A DNA stretch of 64,000 bases from an uncultured Blastocatellia bacterium. Lineage in GTDB: Bacteria; Acidobacteriota; Blastocatellia; Pyrinomonadales; Pyrinomonadaceae. The stretch is from the NCBI GenBank assembly GCA_946480785.1, contig CAMLLD010000024.1:1-64000 (forward strand). Reading direction: 5' to 3'. A program made the position numbers and the translations under genes. The notes below the pieces were generated by a model, which ran no database searches, was not told the origin of the DNA, and saw only the letters and a program-made list of their open reading frames with translations. Shown here piece after piece: positions 34,718 to 42,993 of the stretch; the stretch's first letter is position 1, and each line of letters starts with the position of its first letter.

Positions 34718-35018
34718 GAACTACACGCCCACTCTCAGTCAAGCAACGCATACGGAGTCAATTCGATCTGTTGACTTTTGCTGGCGACTCAAAATCTTCG
34801 CCACCGGCAGAAATGTGCAGTTTCTGCGAGCAGTTGCGAGAAGTGCTTTGGTCCAGCTACTCAATCGGGCTTGGAATCCCGGACCGAGCAGAGATCCCAA
34901 AGTGGTCCAGCTCGAAATGTCCTTTCGCCTTTTCCCATAACTAACAAGCAGACCGCGCGACAAGGCTTGGCTCTACATGCCTTGGCGTCATACTACTCAC
35001 CGTCGTTGGAGGATAAAG
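34718..35018. other. Gene-free stretch
   Basis: About 300 bp without a convincing gene on either strand. Short frames are present but lack ribosome sites, and their codon use is unlike neighbours. A GGAGGATAAAG near 35009 belongs to the following gene. No RNA motif recognised. Confidence 0.5.
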
Positions 35019-35438
35019 ATGGCAACAATTCAACAAAACACCGCTCACGAAAAGGTAACGGCCAAGGCGCTCGGAGACGCCAAAGGGGTGCTTTCACTGA
35101 ACAACATAACAGGCAAGTGGAACAACTGCGACAGGAACACCCGCGGACTAGTGCGCCTCGTGCTCGGCACTAAAGGAAGTTCGTTGACTGTTCAGGGGTT
35201 CGGCGCCTGCACGCCTACGCCCTGCGACTGGGGTGTCGTTGAGGGCATCGCTTACGGCGAGAGCGTCGTCGCGACAGAGGCTATCGCCTTTACCGCCCGT
35301 TATGATTTCAGCTTTAAAGAAACCATCGTTGCGGGACACCTCGACAATGGCACCTTGATAGTGGAGACCTTCGACAAATTCAAAGACTCAAGCGGTCGTT
35401 CCAATTACTATAGTCGGGTGTATCTCTGCCGATCGTAG
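35019..35438 (+). CDS. Uncharacterised 139-aa protein with NTRGLVR and CDWG motifs
   Basis: The ATG at 35019 follows GGAGGATAAAG, so I prefer it to the longer frame from 34977. The mature-looking fold begins ITGKWNNCDRNTRGLVRLVL, continues with GFGACTPTPCDWGVVEG, and ends DFSFKETIVAGHLDNGTLIVETFDKF...SNYYSRVYLCRS. Paired cysteines and alternating strands suggest a small beta-barrel. I have seen similar architectures in uncharacterised bacterial proteins, but assign no function. No signal peptide. Confidence 0.62.
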   Translation: MATIQQNTAHEKVTAKALGDAKGVLSLNNITGKWNNCDRNTRGLVRLVLGTKGSSLTVQGFGACTPTPCDWGVVEGIAYGESVVATEAIAFTARYDFSFKETIVAGHLDNGTLIVETFDKFKDSSGRSNYYSRVYLCRS

Positions 35439-35515
35439 GCCAACTCACATTTCGACATTTCGCTAAGTCGTTGGTCTGACCTTCGTCATATCGCGGTAGC
35501 CCATGCGGGACCGGG

Positions 35516-35857
35516 TCACTGTTCATCTACCTGCATAGCCGCTAGTTCGTTGCCGCTCGGGTCGAGGAAGTGGAAGCGCCGCCCACCGGGGAAGCTGAAG
35601 ATCGGCTTGGTGACAGGCGCGCCGGCCGCAGTGACCGCAGCTAGTGTTGCCTCCAAATCCGTCACCTCGATCACGGGGAGAGGAGCTTGGGTTGCCTCCT
35701 GTTGGTCTGCCTGGAGTCCAATGTCCACGTCTCCTGTAAGTGTGCATGCGTATGTCGGCCCGAAGCCGGTCATCGTCATGCCGAATACCGTTTCGAAAAA
35801 CGTCTGGCTCGCCGCCAGGTCGCGCGTGGGCAACTCGATGAAGTTTGGTCTAGCCAC
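35516..35857 (-). CDS. VOC family (glyoxalase-like) protein
   Basis: A 113-aa single vicinal-oxygen-chelate domain with beta-alpha-beta-beta-beta modules: NFIELPTRDLAASQTFFETVFGM at the start and FSFPGGRRFHFLDPSGNELAAM at the end. The metal ligand positions (H in FHFLDPSGNE and the terminal E) are partly retained, so it may be a glyoxalase-type enzyme or a resistance-type binding protein. It lies in the accessory strip with no operon partner. Confidence 0.85.
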   Translation of the reverse strand: MARPNFIELPTRDLAASQTFFETVFGMTMTGFGPTYACTLTGDVDIGLQADQQEATQAPLPVIEVTDLEATLAAVTAAGAPVTKPIFSFPGGRRFHFLDPSGNELAAMQVDEQ

Positions 35858-35872
35858 AATAGCTCTCCTTGC

Positions 35873-36163
35873 TTAAGGCGATGGTGGTTTGAGTGGGTTG
35901 AGCACTGATTGTGGACACGGTGGAACTGGTACCACCGATTCATTGAAGCCGGGACCGGTCGCGGGCGATCCCGGGTTTAGGGCCGGCGCTTCTCTTTCAT
36001 CGGAAAGGCCGGCATTTGCGGCACTGAGTTGGCCTCGATTCAGCCAAGCCTGCCGTTCTTCATGAGTTAACCCTGTCTCGCCCACTGCGTCAATGAAGAA
36101 CGCGACATCGCGCCCGAGCCGGTCTTTCGGTTGACTCGCCGTCGGGAACTTGGCAGTGTAAGC
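35873..36163 (-). pseudogene. C-terminal fragment of an unknown gene cut by the insertion sequence
   Basis: An open minus frame begins exactly at the left end of the IS and runs to a stop at 35873, reading YTAKFPTASQPKDRLGRDVA then FFIDAVGETGLTHEERQAWL and a Pro-rich end. It has no start of its own (the first in-frame GTG is mid-frame), and no matching N-terminal part is found on the far side of the IS. A 5'-truncated gene is likely; identity unknown. The codon evidence is moderate. Confidence 0.35.
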
Positions 36164-36235
36164 TGTAAGCCTCCCTTAAAAAACTGCCATTGAAAACTAG
36201 AGGTTTCCGGGCGACTATGACATCAGGAGGCCTCA

Positions 36236-36502
36236 ATGCGGAAGAGGAAATTCAGCGAACACCAGATCATCGCGATCCTGAAAGCGGTGGAAGCAGGCCG
36301 GACCGTTAAGGACGTCTGTCGGGAGTATGAGATCAGCGATGCGACTTACTATCAGTGGAAGTCAAAGTACGGTGGCATGCAAGCTTCAGACATTAAGCGC
36401 TTGCGTGAACTGGAAGACGAAAACCGGCGTTTGAAGCAGATCTCAGCTGACTTGTTACTGGAGAATCGGGCGCTGAAAGATGTGATCGCAAAAAAGCTCT
36501 GA
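36236..36502 (+). CDS. IS3-family transposase OrfA
   Basis: An 88-aa DNA-binding subunit. The helix-turn-helix is KFSEHQIIAILKAVEAGRTV followed by DVCREYEISDATYYQWKSKY; a leucine-zipper-like heptad (LRELEDENRRLKQISADLLL) follows for oligomerisation. The gene ends over A6G, where a -1 frameshift would fuse it to orfB. RBS TCAGGAGG precedes the ATG. Confidence 0.93.
   Translation: MRKRKFSEHQIIAILKAVEAGRTVKDVCREYEISDATYYQWKSKYGGMQASDIKRLRELEDENRRLKQISADLLLENRALKDVIAKKL
36490..36496 (+). promoter_or_regulatory. Programmed -1 ribosomal frameshift site (A AAA AAG)
   Basis: The heptamer A-AAA-AAG is read in the orfA zero frame as gcA AAA AAG and precedes the orfA TGA by one codon. A -1 slip would continue in the orfB frame (GCT CTG AAG CCA). 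This is the standard way IS3 elements make the OrfAB transposase. Confidence 0.85.
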
Positions 36503-37344
36503 AGCCAGTCGCGAAGCGCGAGCTGGTTGCTGTGTTGCAAACGGAGCATGGGTTGAGCGAACGGCGAGCTTGTGCCGCGATCGGTCTACAACGCCGGTCT
36601 ATCACTACGAGCCGCGACCAAATGCCGATGGCCCAATAGTGAAACTGCTGCTGGAGCTGGCCTGGCAACGACCGGAGCAAGGGTTTGGCAAGTTGTTCAG
36701 GCGCTTGCGTCGCCTGGGTCATGGCTGGAACCACAAACGTGTCTATCGCATTTTATTGCAGTCTGAAACTGAACAAAAGACGAAAAGGCAAAAGACGTTT
36801 GCCAACAAGATGTCCCGCTCCTCTGGTGGTGCCTGAAGCAATGAACGAGTGTTGGTCCGCAGACTTCATGAGCGATGCGTTGTGGGGTGATCGTCGCTTT
36901 CGCACCTTCAACGTGGTGGATGACTTCAATCGCGAAGGACTGGCGATCGAAGTGGACTTCAACCTACCGGCACCGCGCATTGTGAGAACGCTCGATCGGA
37001 TAGCCGCTGTGCGCGGCTATCCGCGCAAGCTGAGATTAGACAATGGCCCAGAAATGGTCTCTGTGACATTGGCCGAATGGGCTGAGCAACATCACGTGTT
37101 GCTCGAGTTCATCAAGCCAGGCCGGCCGATGCAGAACGGCTTCATCGAAAGATTCAATCGCAGCTACCGTGAAGCGGTGCTCGATATGTTTGTGTTTCAA
37201 AGCTTGTCGGAAGTGCGCGAACAAACAGACCTGTGGCTTAAGGAGTACAACGAAGAACGGCCACACAAGTCTCTGGGCCATCTAACGCCCAGGGAATATT
37301 TGTTAACCCAAAAACCGGAAATCTCTAGTAACTCGTGGGTGTAA
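36499..37344 (+). pseudogene. IS3-family transposase OrfB (integrase), frameshifted
   Basis: The integrase is split by two frameshifts. The first frame gives LKPVAKRELVAVLQTEHGL to AIGLQR; near 36592-36597 it must switch to [21 protein letters not shown] through RVYRI; near the T run at 36751-36754 (one T too many) it must switch again to [16 protein letters not shown]. The catalytic core is then continuous: [12 protein letters not shown] (first D), RLDNGPEM (second D) and the E in [15 protein letters not shown]. All three DDE residues survive, but the polypeptide cannot be made in one piece. Confidence 0.85.
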
Positions 37345-37517
37345 TCGCGGGAGGCTTACAATTTCAGGCCATAGAAATCTTTCAGAAGAGTGTGGGACGA
37401 ACTCATAATTAACAGTTTCTCTACTATGCAGTAGACATTAAATTGATATGAGCTCAATGCTTTCGGCCTTTTAATTTAGGCCGGCCATGGAACCTCAAGT
37501 CTGAATCGGAGAAGCAC

Positions 37518-38720
37518 ATGAACAACGCCTCACTAAAGAATTTCTGGAATGGCTTTCCCTTAATCAGTAGTTTAGTAATTGCTGCATGTATTCTCATGTA
37601 TTCGGGATACTGGCTCGATCCAAATCGGGGTTCTGATATTTCTTTTTTTACCTTAATGGTTCCTAGTCTGAACGAAATAAGAAATGGACATTATTGGGGC
37701 TTACTAACAAGCAGTTTGATCGATTCCAGCATCTTATTCTTAGTTTGGGGAATCTGCTGGTTTTGGTATTTTGGACATACCTTTGAGAATAGGGTCAGCA
37801 TCCCCTTTTATATCTTTGTGATTATTTCCTCAATAATATTTCCCCAGCTATTTGAAATATTGATCTTTGAGACGACTGGCTATGGCTCGGGAGGCATCAC
37901 TTGTGCGTTATTTGGTTTTGTTTGGTTGATGTCTGCGTATGAGCCATTTAATGGTTGGGTTATTACTTACACACAGAAGCTATCATTCCTTGCTTTCATT
38001 CTCATCTGCATTTTTCTTGACTCTACAAAAATTTATGAGATCGGCATTGGCGCGCTGATTGGAGGATTGTTCTGGGGAGTCTTTGTGGCCGCAGTATCGA
38101 GATTCGTAAAAATTCGAGCATTGCGGATTGCTATTCCAGCGCTGGTCTTGGGGGTTTTTCTTATACCTGTATTTTGGGCTCCCTGGCAAATTAGTTGGCT
38201 TCTCGTTAAAGCTGAAATGAATAGAAAACGAAGTAATTTTGCTGAAGCGAAGGAATTGTATTCCAGGGTCCTTAAGAAGGATTCAGCAAATATTGATGGG
38301 AAGCAAGGACTTATCGGTGTCCTCTACGATGAGGCTGATCAGTATTATGACCGAAGAGATTTTGAAAAATCGAGAGCGCTTTGTACCCAAATTCTTCAGC
38401 TTGACCATGAATATAAACCGGCCAAAGAGACAATCCAAATAATCGATCACTACCAAGAGTACCGAGAACATTACCAGTATGGAAGATACGAGGAAGCCAG
38501 GAAATCTCTTCTTCGTATTCTTGAAATTGAACCGGAGGATAAGAATACGAAGGATCTGCTGAAGCATGTTGAACTACTGCAAGCCTTCATCAGATACTAC
38601 GACCAAAAGGACCTGGATAAGGCAAAAGAGTCACTGATACAAATGCTTGAGATTTATCCCGATGATGAGTGGGCCAAAAAGACTCTTAAAATCATCCAGG
38701 AGCAGAGTCCTCAGTCTTAA
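37518..38720 (+). CDS. Rhomboid-fold membrane protein fused to TPRs, lacking catalytic His
   Basis: A 400-aa protein. Residues 1-220 form six or seven membrane helices with rhomboid landmarks: L1-loop-like IRNGHYWGLLTSSLIDSS (53-71), WYFGHTFENR (83-92), the GSGG nucleophile loop YGSGGITCALFGF with S124, and the last helix GIGALIGGLFWG (176-187). In active rhomboids that helix has AHxGG; here it is ALIGG, so the catalytic histidine is absent, and the L1 His and HLxxN motifs are also changed. Residues 225-395 are three or four TPRs. Base composition is about 40% GC by a sampled stretch, far below the core genes. Confidence 0.8.
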   Translation: MNNASLKNFWNGFPLISSLVIAACILMYSGYWLDPNRGSDISFFTLMVPSLNEIRNGHYWGLLTSSLIDSSILFLVWGICWFWYFGHTFENRVSIPFYIFVIISSIIFPQLFEILIFETTGYGSGGITCALFGFVWLMSAYEPFNGWVITYTQKLSFLAFILICIFLDSTKIYEIGIGALIGGLFWGVFVAAVSRFVKIRALRIAIPALVLGVFLIPVFWAPWQISWLLVKAEMNRKRSNFAEAKELYSRVLKKDSANIDGKQGLIGVLYDEADQYYDRRDFEKSRALCTQILQLDHEYKPAKETIQIIDHYQEYREHYQYGRYEEARKSLLRILEIEPEDKNTKDLLKHVELLQAFIRYYDQKDLDKAKESLIQMLEIYPDDEWAKKTLKIIQEQSPQS

Positions 38721-38724
38721 TGTC

Positions 38725-39426
38725 CTATGGCCGGAAATTGCGGCTGATCCAGTAACCCATCAGTAAAACCATTAATCCGAGTCCTATTGATTTGTTTTCA
38801 TTGCTTCCAAAAACAACAATGAGAAAGGCGATGAGCAAAAGCAGTAACGAGCCAACGATCTTTGTTAAAGACAAACTCAAATGTGGTTTGGCTGGATGAA
38901 TCCGCTTTACTTGTTTGATTCCTGCAATTCTAGTGTTGCAAGTAATTGTATCGTCATCGGAATTAATAACTCCTTTCAACTCAAAAGAGTCTCCTCCGTT
39001 TAGCAGTAATGGCTTAATAGATAGGATGTTTCCCTTTTCTTCCTTTTCTATTGTTAAGTCAGCAGGGTTTACGTTAATGATATCTGAGGACAAGATCTGC
39101 CCATTTTCAGAGAAAACAAAGTCAATGCTTTTCTTAAAATCTTTTTCTTCAACAGGCATTCGTCCATCATTCAACAGGGTAATTTCAAAAAGCCTTGCAT
39201 TCGTAATTGGCTTTCCATCATAGAGAATTTGAATCTTTTTTCTGATTTCCGGATCAATGCTAAAGATCGCGGTATTAGTCTTAACGATGTAAGCCAAACT
39301 CTTGCGCAGTCGCCACCAGTGAGCAAGATAGGCGATTGAAATCGCCGTAATGATTGCCAGAACACTGAGACTTACAGCAAGGATAGGAAGTAGTCTTGTT
39401 AGATTCTCATTAGTCAGATGATGCAT
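38725..39426 (-). CDS. AT-rich membrane protein of unknown function
   Basis: A 233-aa protein. One helix near the N-terminus (about 12-34), a soluble beta-rich domain (about 50-175, with KIQILYDGKPITNARLFEI, a pattern of a C2- or immunoglobulin-like sensor), then two helices at the C-terminus (IVGSLLLLLIAFLIVVFG; GLGLMVLLMGYW). Composition is AT-rich like its convergent neighbour; both look recently acquired. No family recognised. Confidence 0.68.
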   Translation of the reverse strand: MHHLTNENLTRLLPILAVSLSVLAIITAISIAYLAHWWRLRKSLAYIVKTNTAIFSIDPEIRKKIQILYDGKPITNARLFEITLLNDGRMPVEEKDFKKSIDFVFSENGQILSSDIINVNPADLTIEKEEKGNILSIKPLLLNGGDSFELKGVINSDDDTITCNTRIAGIKQVKRIHPAKPHLSLSLTKIVGSLLLLLIAFLIVVFGSNENKSIGLGLMVLLMGYWISRNFRP

Positions 39427-39575
39427 GGTTGAGGTGAAATATTATTGCCTCGGGACATCGTTGAGGTCAACGGTTAGTTTGAGTGGCACCATCGTTGTAA
39501 CCAAGAGCGGCAGCGGCGGAAAAACCGCTCGTATTTTCATGGAACTACTGATCGCGCAAGGTGGAAGGAGGTGGT
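39427..39575. other. Short region with no convincing gene
   Basis: GC content rises again here, marking the right edge of the AT-rich strip. The plus frame contains a fragment like TKSGSGGKTARIFMELLIAQ without start or stop context. This may be an old gene remnant; nothing definite. Confidence 0.35.
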
Positions 39576-39647
39576 AGCGCATACGGGACTCGAACCCGTG
39601 ATCTCTGCCTTGAGAGGGCAGCGTGTTAACCAACTACACCAATGCGC
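39576..39647 (-). tRNA. tRNA-Glu (anticodon CTC)
   Basis: On the minus strand the acceptor GCGCATT pairs with TATGCGC (one mismatch at the base of the stem). The anticodon stem CTGCC/GGCAG with loop CTCTCAA gives anticodon CTC at 39612-39614, and the T arm is ACGGG-TTCGAGT-CCCGT. CCA is not encoded. It decodes GAG. It marks the right boundary of the accessory, AT-rich strip. Confidence 0.9.
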
Positions 39648-39730
39648 CGCAGCGGGAGGAATTATAGGCCCCGGTCGGCGGAGTCGCAAGTTCAACAGTC
39701 GTCGATGGCTGCAGGTGTGAGACGCAAATT

Positions 39731-39740
39731 TGCTATACTG
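39731..39740 (+). promoter_or_regulatory. Extended -10 promoter element before pntAA
   Basis: TGCTATACTG holds TATACT (39734-39739) with TGn upstream; no good -35. It repeats exactly the extended -10 seen at 25566. The leader to pntAA is about 225 bp. Confidence 0.4.
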
Positions 39741-39854
39741 CCCGCGCTCGAGCGCAACTAATCCAACGCGATGAACCGACTGTAGTCTATGCCGACCAAC
39801 GGAGTTGTTCGCCACCGCACCGCGCGAGAACTACCGAGCCACACGTCGTCCTCT

Positions 39855-39955
39855 TCAGCAATTTCTTTTGAAGCGAAGACAACGGCAACTTCCTTCGAAG
39901 CAACCTCCTTCGAAGTAACTTCCGCTGAAGCGAAGACAACCCTTTTCTTTCAAGC
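39855..39955. repeat. Imperfect 15-bp tandem repeats built on CTTCGAAG
   Basis: Units such as ACTTCCTTCGAAGCA, ACCTCCTTCGAAGTA and ACTTCCGCTGAAGCG follow one another upstream of pntAA. Each holds a small palindrome (TTCGAA). They can be read as a Ser/Phe/Glu-rich frame without RBS or conserved domain, so I call them a regulatory or simple repeat. Confidence 0.55.
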
Positions 39956-39973
39956 TAAGCAACGGAGCGCTGC

Positions 39974-41113
39974 ATGAACGTCGTTGTGTTGCGCGAAACA
40001 CAACCCGGTGAAGCACGCGCGGCGCTCATGCCGGAGTCCGTAAAAAAACTCATTACTCTCGGTTGTGCTGTGCTGATCGAATCAGGCGCGGGCCTCGCCG
40101 CTGCACGCACCGATGATGATTATCGCGACGCAGGCGCAGAGATCTCGAACGATCGCGACGAGCTGCTTAAAAACGCGGACGTGCTCGCGGTCGTGAATCG
40201 TCCACCAGCGGAAGATTTCGCTCGTTTAAAAAACGGCGCGGTGGTGATCGGTTTCCTGCGTCCACTCGACGAGCCGCGTGCACTCGTGCCGGCGGTCGAA
40301 CACGGCATTACGACGTTCTCCGTCGAACTCATTCCCCGCATCACACGCGCCCAGGCGATGGACGCGCTTTCGTCGATGGCGACGGTCGCCGGTTACAAAG
40401 CGGTGTTGATTGGCGCGGCGCACATTCCGCGGATGTTTCCGTTGTTGATGACTGCCGCGGGCACGGTGCCGCCGGCGCGCGTGCTCGTGCTCGGCGCGGG
40501 TGTTGCCGGACTGCAGGCGATCGCGACCGCACGGCGTCTGGGCGCGGTCGTGGAGGGTTACGACGTGCGTGCGGCGGCGGGCGAACAGGTTAAATCGTTG
40601 GGTGCAACGTTTCTCGAAGTCGATCTCGGCGGGATCAAAACGGAAGATGCGGGTGGTTATGCGGTCGAGCTTTCCGACGAAGCGATGAATCGTGGACGTG
40701 CGTTGATCGCCGAACACGCGAAGACTGCGGACGTTGTGATCACGACGGCGCAAGTGCCTGGCCGGCGCGCGCCGTTGTTGATTACCGAAGAAGCAGTGAA
40801 CGGAATGAAGCGCGGATCGATTATTGTCGATCTGGCCGGTGCGACGGGCGGCAATTGTGCGGTCAGTCAGGCGGATACGACGGTCGAACGCAACGGCGTC
40901 ACGATTCTCGCGCCGACGAATTTGCCGGCGACGGTGCCGGTGCACGCGAGTCAGCTTTACTCGCGCAACGTCACGGCGTTTCTTTCGTTGCTGGTGAAGA
41001 ACAGTGAGCTTCAGATCGACATGAAGGACGACGTTGTTGGACCATCGTGCGTCACGCACCAGGGCCAGGTGGTGAACGCACGCGTCGCCGCCTTGCTGGG
41101 CCAAGCGAGTTAA
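39974..41113 (+). CDS. pntAA: NAD(P) transhydrogenase alpha-1 subunit
   Basis: A 379-aa soluble dI domain that binds NAD(H). It starts VVLRETQPGEARAALMPESV, the alanine dehydrogenase/PNT N-domain, followed by the NAD site RVLVLGAGVAGLQAIATARRLGAVVEGYDVR and the VVITTAQVPGRRAPLLITEEAV loop with GSIIVDLAGATGGNC. As in Rhodospirillum, the alpha subunit is split and the next gene carries the membrane part. It helps supply NADPH from the proton gradient. Confidence 0.94.
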   Translation: MNVVVLRETQPGEARAALMPESVKKLITLGCAVLIESGAGLAAARTDDDYRDAGAEISNDRDELLKNADVLAVVNRPPAEDFARLKNGAVVIGFLRPLDEPRALVPAVEHGITTFSVELIPRITRAQAMDALSSMATVAGYKAVLIGAAHIPRMFPLLMTAAGTVPPARVLVLGAGVAGLQAIATARRLGAVVEGYDVRAAAGEQVKSLGATFLEVDLGGIKTEDAGGYAVELSDEAMNRGRALIAEHAKTADVVITTAQVPGRRAPLLITEEAVNGMKRGSIIVDLAGATGGNCAVSQADTTVERNGVTILAPTNLPATVPVHASQLYSRNVTAFLSLLVKNSELQIDMKDDVVGPSCVTHQGQVVNARVAALLGQAS

Positions 41114-41210
41114 CGAAACCGTTGAAACGGTTTCTCGCAAAGAGCCAAGCGGCACACCGGGCTAAAGCCCGGCGAGAATGAGAGCAGACAGGTAAGAGTA
41201 AGGAGAAAGC

Positions 41211-41513
41211 ATGTCACCAGGTGCATTGATCTCGGCGCTTTATGTTTTCGCGCTGGCGGCGTTTCTTGGGTATCAGGTGATCTCGCGCGTGCCGCCGCTG
41301 CTGCATACGCCGCTCATGTCGGCGACGAACGCGATATCGGGGATCTCGCTCATCGGTTCGATCGTCACGGCCGGCGCGCATTACAACACGGTCAGCACGA
41401 TCCTCGGCTTCGTCGCCGTCGTTTGCTCGACGACAAACGTTGTCGGCGGTTTCGTGATCACGGACCGCATGTTGAAGATGTTCAAGCGCCGCGAAGTCGC
41501 AAAGAAAGACTAA
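41211..41513 (+). CDS. pntAB: NAD(P) transhydrogenase alpha-2 (membrane) subunit
   Basis: A 100-aa protein with three hydrophobic helices and the conserved string VPPLLHTPLMSATNAISGISLIGS at about 24-47, the proton-channel part of the transhydrogenase (dII). An AAGGAGAAAGC precedes ATG 41211. It pairs with pntB downstream. Confidence 0.93.
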   Translation: MSPGALISALYVFALAAFLGYQVISRVPPLLHTPLMSATNAISGISLIGSIVTAGAHYNTVSTILGFVAVVCSTTNVVGGFVITDRMLKMFKRREVAKKD

Positions 41514-41546
41514 CTAGAGGCACTAGAAAAAACCTAAAAAGCAAAA

Positions 41547-42923
41547 GTGCAAACGTACTTCATCGAACTCAGCTACCTGCTCGCCTCAATCCTCTTCATC
41601 CTCGGATTGAAGGGCATGAGCCATCCCGAAACGGCCAAACGCGGTATGCATCTCGCCGAGTTTGGCATGTTGATGGCCATCATCGGCACACTCGTCCACC
41701 ACGAGATCATCACTTACACGTGGATCATCGCCGGCCTCACCGTCGGTTCACTCGTCGGCCTCGCGATGGGACTCTGGGTGCCCATGACCGCGATGCCGCA
41801 ACGCACCGCGCTCTCACACGCGTTCGGCGCATTCGCGGCGGCTCTCGTCGGCATCTCTGAGTTTTATCGTCACGGCGGAGAGCTCGGCAAAATCGAAATG
41901 AGCGCACTCGGTTTCGAAGTGATGCTCGGCTCACTCACAACCACCGGCAGCTTGCTCGCTTTCGCCAAACTCCAGGGCCTCGTCCGCGGCACGCCGATGA
42001 CTTACAAGGGCCAGAACGTCTTCAACATGGCCCTGCTCACGGCGACAATCGTGATCTTCATTTACCTGATCGTCGTGCCGGGCTCGATGCCATTGTTCTT
42101 CACGATGGTCGGGCTCGCGTTCGTGTTCGGGCTGCTGCTGGTAATGCCGATCGGTTCCGCCGACATGCCGGTCGTGATGTCGCTGCTGAACTCTTACGCC
42201 GGACTCGCGTCCGCCGCCACCGGCTTCGTCTTGTCGAACAACGTGCTGATCATCGCCGGCACACTCGACGGCTTCTCCGGTTTCATACTCTCGATCCTGA
42301 TGTGCCGCGCGATGAATCGTTCGATGACGAACGTGCTCTTCGGCGCGTTTGGCAGCGCCGCCACCGGTGCAGCAGGAACAGACCATCAAGGCACGATGCG
42401 CGAAGTTTCCATGGAAGACATCGCGACGCAACTCGCTTACGCCAACAAAGTCATCTTCGTGCCCGGCTACGGTCTCGCGACCGCACAAGCGCAACACGCA
42501 GTGCGCGAGCTGGCGAACGTGCTCGAAAAACGCGGCGTCACCGTGAAATACGGCATTCATCCCGTTGCGGGCCGTATGCCCGGTCACATGAACGTCTTGC
42601 TCGCCGAAGCCAACGTTCCTTACTCGTCGCTCTACGAGCTCGAACAGATCAATCCCGAGTTTCCGACAACCGACGTGGCCGTCGTAATCGGCGCAAACGA
42701 CGTCGTGAATCCCGACGCGCGAGACAATCCCGGCAGCCCGATCGCGGGCATGCCGATACTCGAAGTGGATCGCTCGAAGTCGGTGGTGGTATTGAAGCGC
42801 GGCCAGGGCAAAGGCTTTTCCGGTCTCGAGAACCCTTTGTTTTTTAAGCCCGTCACAGGCATGCTTTACGGCGATGCGAAAGACACGCTGACGCGGCTCG
42901 TGCAAGCGGTGCAGGAGGCGTAA
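41547..42923 (+). CDS. pntB: NAD(P) transhydrogenase beta subunit
   Basis: A 458-aa protein. About eight membrane helices (dII, with ILGLKGMSHPETAKRGMHLAEFGM and FGAFAAALVGISEFYRHGGEL) are followed by the NADP(H)-binding dIII domain from about residue 290 (VIFVPGYGLATAQAQHAVREL, then IHPVAGRMPGHMNVLLAEANVPY and VIGANDVVNPDARDNPGSPIAGMP). Start is GTG at 41547. With pntAA and pntAB it forms the complete inner-membrane proton-translocating transhydrogenase. Confidence 0.95.
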   Translation: MQTYFIELSYLLASILFILGLKGMSHPETAKRGMHLAEFGMLMAIIGTLVHHEIITYTWIIAGLTVGSLVGLAMGLWVPMTAMPQRTALSHAFGAFAAALVGISEFYRHGGELGKIEMSALGFEVMLGSLTTTGSLLAFAKLQGLVRGTPMTYKGQNVFNMALLTATIVIFIYLIVVPGSMPLFFTMVGLAFVFGLLLVMPIGSADMPVVMSLLNSYAGLASAATGFVLSNNVLIIAGTLDGFSGFILSILMCRAMNRSMTNVLFGAFGSAATGAAGTDHQGTMREVSMEDIATQLAYANKVIFVPGYGLATAQAQHAVRELANVLEKRGVTVKYGIHPVAGRMPGHMNVLLAEANVPYSSLYELEQINPEFPTTDVAVVIGANDVVNPDARDNPGSPIAGMPILEVDRSKSVVVLKRGQGKGFSGLENPLFFKPVTGMLYGDAKDTLTRLVQAVQEA

Positions 42924-42993
42924 GCGCCGGACGTGTTTCGCGCATCATAGGCAATTCCCCAGCGATCTCTTAAGCAATTCTTCTGGAGTGTAA

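Larger units (their letters stand above)
36164..37360 (+). mobile_element. IS3-family insertion sequence (1197 bp)
   Basis: The element begins with TGTAAGCCTCCC at 36164 and ends with the inverted copy GGGAGGCTTACA at 37360. A second block, ACTAGAGgTTTCCGG inside the left end and its inverted counterpart CCGGAAAtCTCTAGT inside the right end, extends the terminal repeats. It encodes orfA with an HTH and a broken orfB integrase (DDE). No matching target-site duplication is visible (AGC left, ATT right), suggesting later rearrangement or an ancient insertion. Confidence 0.88.

Noticed and set aside
34605..34940. Plus-strand frame overlapping the Gly-rich protein and running downstream
   Set aside because: It overlaps a better gene in another frame, has no RBS and shows no recognisable fold.
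39789..39977. Possible 62-aa protein upstream of pntAA
   Set aside because: It is made of Ser/Thr/Glu/Phe repeats caused by the CTTCGAAG tandem units, has no ribosome site, and overlaps the pntAA start.
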